DNA from: Proteobacteria bacterium UBA7447
Lineage (GTDB): Bacteria > Pseudomonadota > Gammaproteobacteria > Arenicellales > UBA868
Direction: 5' to 3'
Assembly: GCA_002477475.1 (NCBI GenBank)
Contig: DLPX01000051.1
Location: 25,146 to 33,908 of the forward strand
Length of the DNA: 8,763 nt
The position numbers and the translations under genes are program-made. The notes under the pieces were generated by a model. The model worked only from the letters and a program-made list of their open reading frames with translations, had not been told where the DNA came from and searched no databases. Numbering within the stretch: position 1 is the stretch's first letter; every line of letters begins with the position of its first letter. Shown here piece by piece: positions 1 through 6,495 of this stretch.

Positions 1-11
1 TTGTTTTAACC

Positions 12-2360
12 CTAACCCTTGACGCGCTCTTTTTTGGGGTCGTAGAAAGGAAAAGGAACCACTGAGGCTCGGATCCGCTTTTGCTGGCCGTCCAGTTTCC
101 CTACCTCGATCTCTGTCCCTATTTTTGAGTGAGTTGTGTCGATTCGACACAGAGCAATATTCTTTCTCAGGATCGGAGATCTCATGGCGCTGGTAATGAC
201 CCCGACCTGCGCGCGGCCCACACGTACGCAGTCACCGTGCGCTGCAGGTTCATTACCTTCCAGTTCAAGTCCAACGAGTTTGCGCTGGGGATTCGCTTTT
301 CGTTGCTCCAGGGCCTGGCGTCCGATGAAGTCATCTTCTTTGGATTTCAAGGGAACCGTAAATCCGATGCCCGCCTCAAACGGATCTGTCTGGTCACAAA
401 ATTCATAACCAGCGAAGATGAGACCTGCTTCAATTCGCACCATATCAAGCGCATCCAGACCAAGTGGCAGTAAGCCATGGGGTTCACCTGTCTGCCACAC
501 CGCGTCCCAGATCTTCGATGCGTCATCGGGATGGCAGAAGATCTCGTAGCCAAGCTCGCCCGTGTACCCCGTTCGAGAAACCATCACAGGACAACCGTTC
601 AGGTCGCCTAAACGGCCTACGGTAAAACGGAACCACTCCAGCTCCTCCACAGTGGTCTGCGCGGGCGGCGTCCAGATAATTTCGCTCAGGATCTCCCGAC
701 TCTTGGGTCCCTGTACGGCCACGTTGTGAATTTGATCAGTGGAGGATTTGACCAGAACTTTCAGTCCCAGCTTTTGCGCCTGTTCTCGAAGCCAGATTCC
801 GCTGTAGTCGTCGCCGCCAATCCAACGGAAATTATCAGGGCCAAGGCGCAATGCGGTGCCGTCATCAATCATTCCGCCGTGCGGATAACACATCGCGGTA
901 TAGGCGACTTGTCCCACCGAAAGTCGACGGATGTTGCGGGTCAGCGTCGTCTGAAGCAGGGTTTCGGCATCAGGACCCAGCACCTCGAACTTGCGCAGCG
1001 GCGACAAGTCCATCATTACCGCCCGCTCGCGGCATGCCCAGTATTCGTCGATGGCGCCCGCGTTATTGAACGCGGTGGGCAGCCAATATCCGCGATATTC
1101 CGCGAAGTTTCGGGTGTGCCGTGAGGTGCAAGGGTGAAAGCCCGTCTCGCGGGTCAGTTGGGTTTCTGCGTCTGGGGTCATTCTGTATGCAATAGCCCGT
1201 GAAAAGGCTTTCTCCGGAGTGTAAATACGAACGTGGATATCAGTAGGGTTCCAGCCGTTGGCCGCACTGGTGTCGTCGGGGCAGGCTGTCGAGGCGCAGA
1301 CCAGGTCAGTCATGGCTTTAAGAAGCACATAATCGCCCGGCCTTGACCAGGGTTCATCCAAAAAAAGGACGTTGTGGTCATCGATCCCGGTGTTATAAAA
1401 AAAGTTCACCGCTTCCCAGCCGCGTCTTGGCTTAACGCCATAAGGCGCCATAACGGCGTTCAGGTTGTCGGAGCAGTTGGGGTGGCCGAAGTATCCCTGG
1501 TCCTCGTAATATTTTGCCGCACAGGCCAGGCCGAAAGTATCGTGGCGTCCGCAGGTGTCCTGAACTACTTCCACAAGAGGCTGCATGTCCCGGTCATAGT
1601 ATTTTGAATGAAGTCCGGGGCCGGGATACCCGCTGCCCATCAGGGTGCGGGTAGTGGTCATGTCAATATGGCGCTCTTTCCCTTGATCAAGACCTGCGGC
1701 ACAGAGGGCAAGAAAATCGGAACACTCCCGACCAGCGACATCAATAATCTGGATGTATTCACCCGCGTGCACCGTATATTCGCCGGCGGTGCATTTATTG
1801 ATACGAAGTTCAAGTCGTGGATCCGCCAAGGGCTCAGGCAACGCCGGTTCTTGAAGCGTTTTGCCTGATTTTCGGTTTACGTGAACCGTTAGCGAAGTGG
1901 GCGGGGATTGCGCATCGACCGCCATCGCACTGCCGGGAGCGCACACAACACAGAGAATGACGTCTCGAGCAGTATAGTGCTGAGCCGATCCAGGAGGAGT
2001 ATCCGAACCAAACAGCGGGATTGCTCTGGCTTCGACCGGACTGATACCCCGTCGCTTCAGCCCAGCTGCGACCTGCCGAGCGCTGGGTTCGTTCGAGGCA
2101 AGAATTTTTTGAAAGCCTGCTGCGTCCTGGGGAGCCGTATCACAAAGGCTTGCCGGGGTGCAGCGACCATCGATTGAGAAGGCGATCAGCTCTCCTAGCT
2201 GCGCGCCCTCGGGATCCGTTACCGTGATTTGGTCTCCTGCAAGCAGTTCAAAAACCACCGAACCGCAGGGTGGTACGGTGTAACGCTCAAGATAAGGATC
2301 GGCACGCCACAGCCCTGGTTCGAGGGGTAGGGTGGCCACAGGGTTGGCTGACAGTTCCAT
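12..2360 (-). CDS. tdm: Trimethylamine N-oxide demethylase (DUF1989 + GcvT-like fusion)
   Basis: This is a cytoplasmic enzyme of 782 residues expected to split TMAO into dimethylamine and formaldehyde. Residues about 20-390 are DUF1989-like (urea-carboxylase-associated type). Residues about 410-775 are an aminomethyltransferase (GcvT) folate domain, seen in stretches such as GPKSREIL (551-558), SRTGYTGELGYEIF (595-608) and the C-terminal GLELEG (697-702). Cys280, Cys296 and Cys360 have the same mutual spacing (16 and 64) as the zinc-binding cysteines I recall from the Methylocella silvestris Tdm structure. Length and domain order match Tdm; GcvT or DmdA alone would be about half as long. Automatic pipelines often call it aminomethyltransferase. 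The ATG at 2360 is the only reasonable start, because the next Met is at residue 146. There is no visible Shine-Dalgarno site. It lies just past the amt-unit terminator. Tmm nearby makes its substrate. Family identity is strong; activity is inferred. Confidence 0.9.
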   Translation of the reverse strand: MELSANPVATLPLEPGLWRADPYLERYTVPPCGSVVFELLAGDQITVTDPEGAQLGELIAFSIDGRCTPASLCDTAPQDAAGFQKILASNEPSARQVAAGLKRRGISPVEARAIPLFGSDTPPGSAQHYTARDVILCVVCAPGSAMAVDAQSPPTSLTVHVNRKSGKTLQEPALPEPLADPRLELRINKCTAGEYTVHAGEYIQIIDVAGRECSDFLALCAAGLDQGKERHIDMTTTRTLMGSGYPGPGLHSKYYDRDMQPLVEVVQDTCGRHDTFGLACAAKYYEDQGYFGHPNCSDNLNAVMAPYGVKPRRGWEAVNFFYNTGIDDHNVLFLDEPWSRPGDYVLLKAMTDLVCASTACPDDTSAANGWNPTDIHVRIYTPEKAFSRAIAYRMTPDAETQLTRETGFHPCTSRHTRNFAEYRGYWLPTAFNNAGAIDEYWACRERAVMMDLSPLRKFEVLGPDAETLLQTTLTRNIRRLSVGQVAYTAMCYPHGGMIDDGTALRLGPDNFRWIGGDDYSGIWLREQAQKLGLKVLVKSSTDQIHNVAVQGPKSREILSEIIWTPPAQTTVEELEWFRFTVGRLGDLNGCPVMVSRTGYTGELGYEIFCHPDDASKIWDAVWQTGEPHGLLPLGLDALDMVRIEAGLIFAGYEFCDQTDPFEAGIGFTVPLKSKEDDFIGRQALEQRKANPQRKLVGLELEGNEPAAHGDCVRVGRAQVGVITSAMRSPILRKNIALCRIDTTHSKIGTEIEVGKLDGQQKRIRASVVPFPFYDPKKERVKG

Positions 2361-2392
2361 AGTAACGTCGTGATCGTCGCTTGGTTTCGGGC

Positions 2393-2428
2393 AAAAGAAA
2401 ACGGCCCGGCGGATATCACCGGGCCGTT
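2393..2428 (-). terminator. Intrinsic terminator of the amt unit, just before tdm
   Basis: The arms AACGGCCCGG and CCGGGCCGTT (2400-2409 and 2419-2428) pair perfectly over 10 bp around a 9-nt loop. On the minus strand they are followed by a T-rich run (TTTCTTTT, 2400-2393). The plus-strand side has no T run, so it acts leftward. It would end the amt and small-membrane-protein transcript about 57 nt after the small gene's stop codon. Its U tract ends only about 33 nt before the tdm ATG, so it could also act as an attenuator for read-through into tdm. Confidence 0.85.
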
Positions 2429-2485
2429 CATACTGCTACTTCTACATCTCCACCTGTTACATCAGTACATCATAAGTTGCATGCT

Positions 2486-2653
2486 CTAGCCGTGCTTTTT
2501 CTCAACTTCATTCTCATGCCGAATGGCAGAGATGATTGGGATGATGCAAAGTGCCGCGACGATGATCACCCAGACGGTGACGCCCCAGCTACCGGCGCTG
2601 TTGAAGAACGCGCCTGCACCTTCCCAAGACTCAATTGGACTTGAATCAAACAT
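2486..2653 (-). CDS. Small single-pass membrane protein linked to Amt
   Basis: This is a 55-residue protein that I do not recognise as a named family. It has a short acidic N-terminus (MFDSSPIESWEG), a Gly/Ala/Phe stretch, one hydrophobic segment at about residues 22-44 and a charged tail rich in Glu, Lys and His (RHENEVEKKHG). The ATG at 2653 is chosen because AGGAG (2661-2665) lies 7 nt upstream. The frame stays open further upstream into the amt coding region, but a start there would have no such site and would overlap amt. The gene starts 29 nt after the amt stop codon and shares its transcript and terminator, so it is probably co-expressed with the transporter. An accessory subunit or small regulator of Amt is a guess from position alone. 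That it is a real gene is supported by the ribosome binding site, the clean membrane segment and the terminator behind it. Confidence 0.75.
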   Translation of the reverse strand: MFDSSPIESWEGAGAFFNSAGSWGVTVWVIIVAALCIIPIISAIRHENEVEKKHG

Positions 2654-2666
2654 AGTGGTTTCTCCT

Positions 2667-2688
2667 AGTTGATTGAATCGAATCAGCT
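2667..2688 (-). promoter_or_regulatory. Hairpin over the amt stop codon, ahead of the small gene
   Basis: AGTTGATT (2667-2674) and AATCAGCT (2681-2688) form an 8-bp stem with one G-U type mismatch around a 6-nt loop. It covers the amt stop codon at 2683-2685 and ends one base before the AGGAG site of the small gene. It could affect coupling between the two genes or mRNA processing. It could also be chance. Confidence 0.3.
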
Positions 2689-4014
2689 GTAGTCGCGAGA
2701 CTGCAGAGTTTCTGGGTAAGCACCCACAGGAACTTCCGAATCCACACCGACTTGCTGGACTGCATCGGAGACGCGTAGGATGCCGCACTGTTTCAGAATC
2801 CAGGAGACGACATAGCCCGGAATAAACCCAAGAAGACCCATAGCAATCGCACCGACTAGCTGCCCAGTAAAGGAAATCGCTGGGATGCCGTCTACTGCTG
2901 ACGGGTAGCCACCCAAGAGCACGCCAACCGCAAGCACGCCGATCAGACCGCAGGTGCCGTGAACGGATACGGCGCCGACTGCATCATCAATGCCCCAGCT
3001 GGTGATCATCTTATGCGAGTAAGGGATGACTACGCCGCCCAAGAAGCCAAGTGCGAATGCAGTGCCTGGGTACCACATATCCAGACCGGCCGCGGCGCAG
3101 AAGATACCGGCCAGTGCGCCGGACATCATCCAGAACGGATCCTTGGTGATGAAGTAAGCCCCTATGATGCCTCCGGCAAAGCTCATCAGCGTGTTGAACG
3201 CGAAAGCAGACAGAGTGGTGGGGGTGCCGTAAATGGTCAGCCAACCGGCATCCGCAGAGGTCAGTGATACCCCGGGAGACGGATACAGCAGACATGCGCC
3301 CAGGAAACCGAAAAATCCGATGATGATGATCATGAGGCCTGCAATCGTCATAGGTACGCTGTGACCGGAAAGGTCATTTGCGGATCCATCGCTGTTAAAG
3401 CGACCGACACGAGGTCCGAGGTTGATCAGCACACCCAAGGCAAAGAACCCTGAAATCATATGTACGACTCCGGCGGCGCCCACATCGTGGTAGCCCCAGC
3501 CTGTGACCAGCCACCCACCGGCGGACCAGCCCCAGCCGGCGGCAATAATCCAGACCACGGAACCGACCAGGACCGACAGAATGATCCAGGAACTCATCCG
3601 GATTCTTTCGATCACGGATCCTGAGACAATCGAGGCCACCGTCGCCGAGAACAGCACAAACGCTGCCCAAAAGACGCCTGAAGCGTTGTCTTGGAGGTTC
3701 GGCCCCATACCTTCGCTCCAAGGCACATAGTACTGGGCGTATTCGGCGCTGGCATCGGGTAGGAAGATATTTCCTGTGCCGTAGGCCCAATAGAGCCACC
3801 AGCCAAAAAGGAAGAATGTTGGAATCATGAATGCAAACGCCAGGATGTTCTTGACGCCGGACGCAAGAACGTTTCTGACGCGGGATTGACCCATTTCATA
3901 CATCATGAAGCCAGCATGAATACACACCATCAGTCCGGTCGCCCACCAGTAGTAGGCCTCCGCGGCGGTGTTTGCGGTGGCGTCAATTAACGCCTTTAAC
4001 TCGTCAGGACTCAT
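2683..4014 (-). CDS. amt: Ammonium transporter, Amt/Mep/Rh family
   Basis: This is an inner-membrane channel of 443 residues, normal Amt length, with about eleven hydrophobic segments. The twin histidines of the pore are His185 (in GVVHMISG) and His352 (in SVHGTCG). The binding-site Asp is Asp177 (YHDVGAAG), and the E-R motif after the third or fourth segment is at 136-137. The C-terminal tail (VGVDSEVPVGAYPE) is the usual cytoplasmic regulatory tail that contacts GlnK. The start chosen is ATG 4014, with AGGAG 11 nt upstream. A TTG at 4149 would add 45 residues but has no Shine-Dalgarno site. No glnK is adjacent. Sitting between tdm and gmaS, it may import ammonium or methylammonium, or recapture ammonium or methylammonium lost by diffusion. 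The sequence does not decide which. Confidence 0.93.
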   Translation of the reverse strand: MSPDELKALIDATANTAAEAYYWWATGLMVCIHAGFMMYEMGQSRVRNVLASGVKNILAFAFMIPTFFLFGWWLYWAYGTGNIFLPDASAEYAQYYVPWSEGMGPNLQDNASGVFWAAFVLFSATVASIVSGSVIERIRMSSWIILSVLVGSVVWIIAAGWGWSAGGWLVTGWGYHDVGAAGVVHMISGFFALGVLINLGPRVGRFNSDGSANDLSGHSVPMTIAGLMIIIIGFFGFLGACLLYPSPGVSLTSADAGWLTIYGTPTTLSAFAFNTLMSFAGGIIGAYFITKDPFWMMSGALAGIFCAAAGLDMWYPGTAFALGFLGGVVIPYSHKMITSWGIDDAVGAVSVHGTCGLIGVLAVGVLLGGYPSAVDGIPAISFTGQLVGAIAMGLLGFIPGYVVSWILKQCGILRVSDAVQQVGVDSEVPVGAYPETLQSRDYS

Positions 4015-4208
4015 ATCGCATGCTTCTCCTGTGATTATTGAAACAAGCCAGAGAAGGCTGATGGCCGGCGCTAAGAAAGCAATCGCGCCGGAAACAACAC
4101 CGACCCTGACACTGGTCTCGCACCGAATAAGACAGGTGCATCCGGGCAAAAAAATGCTCAGATGGACAATCAGTTTACCCTAAATAAAGAACGTATATAC
4201 CCATTTAG

Positions 4209-4315
4209 AGGTTTTATATGCAACAATGAAACGAAAGACAAAACTATCGCTAAACCTATGATTAAAATAGTGTTTTAGGTTGTGGTTTAAATAACCATTT
4301 CTGGACTAATTGGTT
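4209..4315. repeat. Cluster of six GGTT/AACC elements
   Basis: The five-base pattern (A/T)GGTT or its complement occurs at 4209-4213, 4253-4257, 4277-4281, 4283-4287, 4293-4297 and 4311-4315. Two pairs form inverted repeats: AACCTA (4253-4258) with TAGGTT (4276-4281), and TGGTT (4283-4287) with AACCA (4293-4297) around 5 bp. They overlap the candidate amt promoter and lie upstream of gmaS, so they may be binding sites for an unknown regulator. Confidence 0.35.
4213..4241 (-). promoter_or_regulatory. Candidate sigma-70 promoter for amt
   Basis: On the minus strand TTGTCT (4241-4236) is followed after 17 bp by TATAAA (4218-4213). These match the -35 and -10 consensus at 4 and 5 of 6 positions with ideal spacing. 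It would give a leader of about 190 nt before the amt ATG at 4014. The region is AT-rich, so a chance match is possible. Confidence 0.4.
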
Positions 4316-4320
4316 TTTTA

Positions 4321-4390
4321 GCGCTTGAATACAAATGGGAGCCCGAATTTGAAAGCGCCGACAGTGTGAACGCGTTTAATCTTGGCGCTT
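4321..4390 (+). repeat. Three GCGCTT elements spaced 32 bp apart
   Basis: GCGCTT at 4321-4326, its complement AAGCGC at 4353-4358 and GCGCTT again at 4385-4390 start exactly 32 bp apart. The outer two are longer direct repeats (GCGCTTGAA, 4321-4329 and 4385-4393). Three helical turns is about 31.5 bp, so all three would face the same side of the DNA. They end about 70 bp before the gmaS start codon. A regulator-binding array is an inference. Confidence 0.4.
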
Positions 4391-4406
4391 GAAAAGAGAA
4401 AAAACT

Positions 4407-4433
4407 TCCGTAGAAACGAAGAGTTTCCACGGG
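4407..4433 (+). promoter_or_regulatory. Stem-loop in the gmaS leader, just upstream of the RBS
   Basis: CCGTAGAAAC (4408-4417) and GTTTCCACGG (4423-4432) pair at 9 of 10 positions around the 5-nt loop GAAGA. A flanking T-G adds a possible wobble pair. The stem ends 10 nt before the AAAGGAGA ribosome binding site of gmaS. No T run follows, so it is not an intrinsic terminator. It may be an mRNA-stabilising or regulatory hairpin, or a DNA palindrome bound by a protein. Confidence 0.45.
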
Positions 4434-4458
4434 CATTAATCCAAAGGAGAGGGAATAT

Positions 4459-5814
4459 ATGTCGGATAAGCCGGCCCCAACTGATCTGAAAGAGAGATTA
4501 AAAAAAGAAGGCGTGAAGTACTGTCTGCCGAGTTATGTGGATATCCACGGGGTATCCAAATCCAAGTTCGTCCCGATCGAGCATTTTGATCGCATGATGA
4601 ATGGCTCCGAGCTTTGCACAGGGGCGGCGCTAGATGGCGTCCCTCAGGATGTCAGTGACGAAGAAGTTTCCTCACGCCCGGATCCAGACAGTGTGATCAT
4701 TTTGCCCTGGCGTAAAGACACCGCTTGGTTTGCGAGTGATCTATGGTGTGAGGGCAAACCCTTTGAGCCCTGTAGCCGAAACATCTTTAAAGGGATTCTC
4801 GCCCAGGCGGCCGAAATGGGCTTTACCTTCAACTTTGGGATTGAACCTGAGTTCTTCCTTTTAAAGGAGGATGAGAACGGCGGCTTTGCGCCCATTGGCC
4901 CCCGTGACGATCTGGCCAAGCCGGCCTACGATGTTCGTTCTACGTTGGACAGCTTCGACCTGCTGGAAGAAATCGTTTCCACCTTGAACGACCTTGATTA
5001 CGACGTGTATTCCTACGATCACGAAGATGGAAACGGTCAGTTCGAAATTGACTTTATGTATCGTGACGGCCTCACAATGGCCGACCGTTTTGTTTTCTTT
5101 CGGCACCTTATTCAGGAGTTGGCCCATCAAAAAGGCTTTTTTGCAAGCTTTATGCCAAAGCCTTTTTCAGACCGGGCAGGCAACGGCGCGCATTACAACA
5201 TGTCGCTCGCAGATCTTGAGTCAGGAGAAAATCTTTTTGAATCCGATAGCGACCCGCGGGGATGCGGCATCACAGAACTCGGATACTGGTTTATCGGCGG
5301 CATTCTCAAGCACTTACCGGCACTCTCGGCCGTAATTTCGCCGACTGTGAATAGTTACAAGCGCCTCATCAAGGAAGGCAGTATGTCTGGGTTCACGTGG
5401 GCGCCGGTCTTTGCCTGTTTTGGGAACAACAACAGAACCAACTCGATCCGGGTTCCTCTGGGTGGCGGACGCGTAGAGCTTCGAGCAGCCGATATCTCAA
5501 ACAACCCTTATCTGGGTGGCGCAATGGTGTTGGCGGCGGGATTGGAAGGTGTTCGTGAAAAAATTGACCCAGGTGCGCCCCATACAGAAAACATGTATCT
5601 CAAATCCGAAAGTGAACTTGAGCAACTGGGTGTCAGTTATCTGCCGAGAAGCCTTGGGGAGGCTGTTGACGCTTTCGAAGCTGACGATTTAGGGCGCCGG
5701 GTGATGGGAGAACTGATGGCCAAGACGTATGCCGACTTCAAGAGGGCTGAGTGGGATGAGTACCTGACCCATGTCAGCGACTGGGAAGTCAGCCGCTATC
5801 TCAAACTGTGGTGA
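4459..5814 (+). CDS. gmaS: Gamma-glutamylmethylamide synthetase
   Basis: This is a cytoplasmic ligase of 451 residues with a glutamine-synthetase fold. GmaS makes gamma-glutamylmethylamide from glutamate, methylamine and ATP, the entry step of the N-methylglutamate pathway. Glutamine-synthetase motifs appear in order: beta-grasp N-domain (about 15-105), metal-binding GIEPEFFL (127-134), GNGQFE (191-196), GNGAHYN (241-247), NSYKR (298-302), the NNNRTNSIRVP nucleotide/glutamate segment (323-333) and RVELR (338-342). The N-terminal run from YCLPSYVDIHGVSKSK through GAALDGVPQDVSDEEV is typical of GmaS and GlnT-like proteins. The start is well supported by AAAGGAGA at 4443-4450. A type III glutamine synthetase is the main alternative; neighbours tmm, tdm and the mgsA-like gene favour GmaS. 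No obvious intrinsic terminator follows, and the convergent cupin gene ends 65 nt downstream. Confidence 0.9.
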   Translation: MSDKPAPTDLKERLKKEGVKYCLPSYVDIHGVSKSKFVPIEHFDRMMNGSELCTGAALDGVPQDVSDEEVSSRPDPDSVIILPWRKDTAWFASDLWCEGKPFEPCSRNIFKGILAQAAEMGFTFNFGIEPEFFLLKEDENGGFAPIGPRDDLAKPAYDVRSTLDSFDLLEEIVSTLNDLDYDVYSYDHEDGNGQFEIDFMYRDGLTMADRFVFFRHLIQELAHQKGFFASFMPKPFSDRAGNGAHYNMSLADLESGENLFESDSDPRGCGITELGYWFIGGILKHLPALSAVISPTVNSYKRLIKEGSMSGFTWAPVFACFGNNNRTNSIRVPLGGGRVELRAADISNNPYLGGAMVLAAGLEGVREKIDPGAPHTENMYLKSESELEQLGVSYLPRSLGEAVDAFEADDLGRRVMGELMAKTYADFKRAEWDEYLTHVSDWEVSRYLKLW

Positions 5815-5879
5815 TGAGTCGGCGTTAGACCTTGTACCGTCGAGTGTCGATTAACGATGGCTCAATGGTTCGCTGTCAG

Positions 5880-6257
5880 TTAACTCCCGTACGGCTCTCG
5901 ATCATGGCCGATAAGGAGGCAACCCGTCTCGGTTCGCGAATTGTGAAAACTGCCCGGGGAGTAACTGATGAAATCACCTTTCCGCAAGACGGTTCCGTCG
6001 CTCTCGATCAGTTCGCCCTCAAGGATCAGGTATTCCTCGTGCTTGGCGTGTTCATGGGGAATGGAGGCGGTTCCCGGCTCCATCCGGATGACGTACCAGC
6101 CCGTTGCTCGGTCACGGTCATAACTGATATTCAGAAGGTGAACGTCGTCCTGGACCTCACCTTCAAGATCATAAGGTTGGTAAGGCGCGTCATATATATT
6201 GACGATTTGGCGGGCGCCTCGCCAGGGAACCGTTGAATCAGGATCGGCATTACTCAT
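5880..6257 (-). CDS. Small ChrR-like cupin protein of unknown role
   Basis: This is a single-domain cupin of 125 residues, probably cytoplasmic, with no signal peptide. The first cupin motif is PGTASIPHEHAKHEEYLILEGE, with ligands His68, His70 and Glu74. The second is GDFISYSPGSFHNS, with His105. Three His and one Glu are the standard metal-binding set, so a bound metal ion is expected. The PGSxH form and the following GCLL resemble the cupin domain of ChrR anti-sigma factors and of some small dioxygenases, but no zinc-binding anti-sigma domain is present. The start at 6257 is uncertain: the Shine-Dalgarno site is weak (GAG, 9 nt upstream), and ATG 6266 or ATG 6299 are alternatives. It diverges from tmm and converges on gmaS. 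Placement suggests a part in methylated-amine metabolism, but I cannot name a substrate. Confidence 0.82.
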   Translation of the reverse strand: MSNADPDSTVPWRGARQIVNIYDAPYQPYDLEGEVQDDVHLLNISYDRDRATGWYVIRMEPGTASIPHEHAKHEEYLILEGELIESDGTVLRKGDFISYSPGSFHNSRTETGCLLIGHDREPYGS

Positions 6258-6357
6258 GGATATCATCTCGGTTGAGGTGTTTGAAAATCGCCCTTGCATG
6301 GCGGCCAATATTCAGGCTCGATATCTCAACATATTTTGGCCCAATGGTGACGCATTG

Positions 6358-6393
6358 TTGATCCGGTTCAATTACCCATGCGATTATCATGGG
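6358..6393 (+). promoter_or_regulatory. Candidate tmm promoter with overlapping palindrome
   Basis: The perfect inverted repeat CCCATG (6375-6380) and CATGGG (6388-6393) is separated by 7 bp. TTGATC (6358-6363) and GATTAT (6382-6387), 18 bp apart, could be -35 and -10 elements (4 of 6 matches each). If so, the palindrome encloses the -10 box, as a repressor operator would. It lies about 100 bp upstream of the tmm ATG, in the region shared with the divergent cupin gene. The promoter call is weak; the inverted repeat is plain. Confidence 0.4.
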
Positions 6394-6495
6394 ATAGTGC
6401 GAATGGGTGCCGCTCAAGCCTTTGAGGGCAGCCCCTAGTGGGGTAACACCCAGGACATAAGAGATTAAACAAGAAGTTCTGAAGGAGGGGCTTTC

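Larger units (their letters stand above)
4015..4458. other. Divergent amt/gmaS intergenic region
   Basis: This 444-bp stretch has no convincing gene on either strand. It is more AT-rich than its flanks in the middle (about 4180-4320). It must hold the promoters of the leftward amt unit and of rightward gmaS. Separate entries cover a candidate amt promoter, a cluster of GGTT elements, three phased GCGCTT elements and an RNA hairpin. I looked for sigma-54 sites (GG-N10-GC on either strand) and saw no good match. Confidence 0.7.

Noticed and set aside
726..1124. 132-codon open frame on the plus strand opposite tdm
   Set aside because: It lies wholly antisense to a strongly supported gene, has no recognisable domain or good ribosome binding site, and has low-complexity basic composition typical of shadow frames.
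4120..4139. GCACC-N10-GGTGC inverted repeat resembling an NtrC site
   Set aside because: NtrC sites have about 5 bp between the half-sites, not 10. No sigma-54 promoter is visible nearby, and it lies downstream of the candidate amt promoter.
4312..4324. Possible sigma-54 promoter (TTGG...GC) upstream of gmaS
   Set aside because: The spacing between GG and GC is 9 bp instead of the required 10, and the remaining positions match the consensus poorly.
4459..5814. Reading gmaS simply as glutamine synthetase (glnA)
   Set aside because: The fold is shared, but the N-terminal sequence pattern and the neighbouring tmm, tdm and mgsA-like genes fit gamma-glutamylmethylamide synthetase better. Only an activity test would settle it.
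5832..6236. 134-codon open frame on the plus strand between gmaS and tmm
   Set aside because: The opposite strand encodes a clear cupin with intact metal-binding motifs. The plus-strand frame has no motif and no Shine-Dalgarno site.
6432..6443. CCCC-TAGT-GGGG hairpin upstream of tmm as a terminator
   Set aside because: The stem is only 4 bp and there is no T run on either strand.
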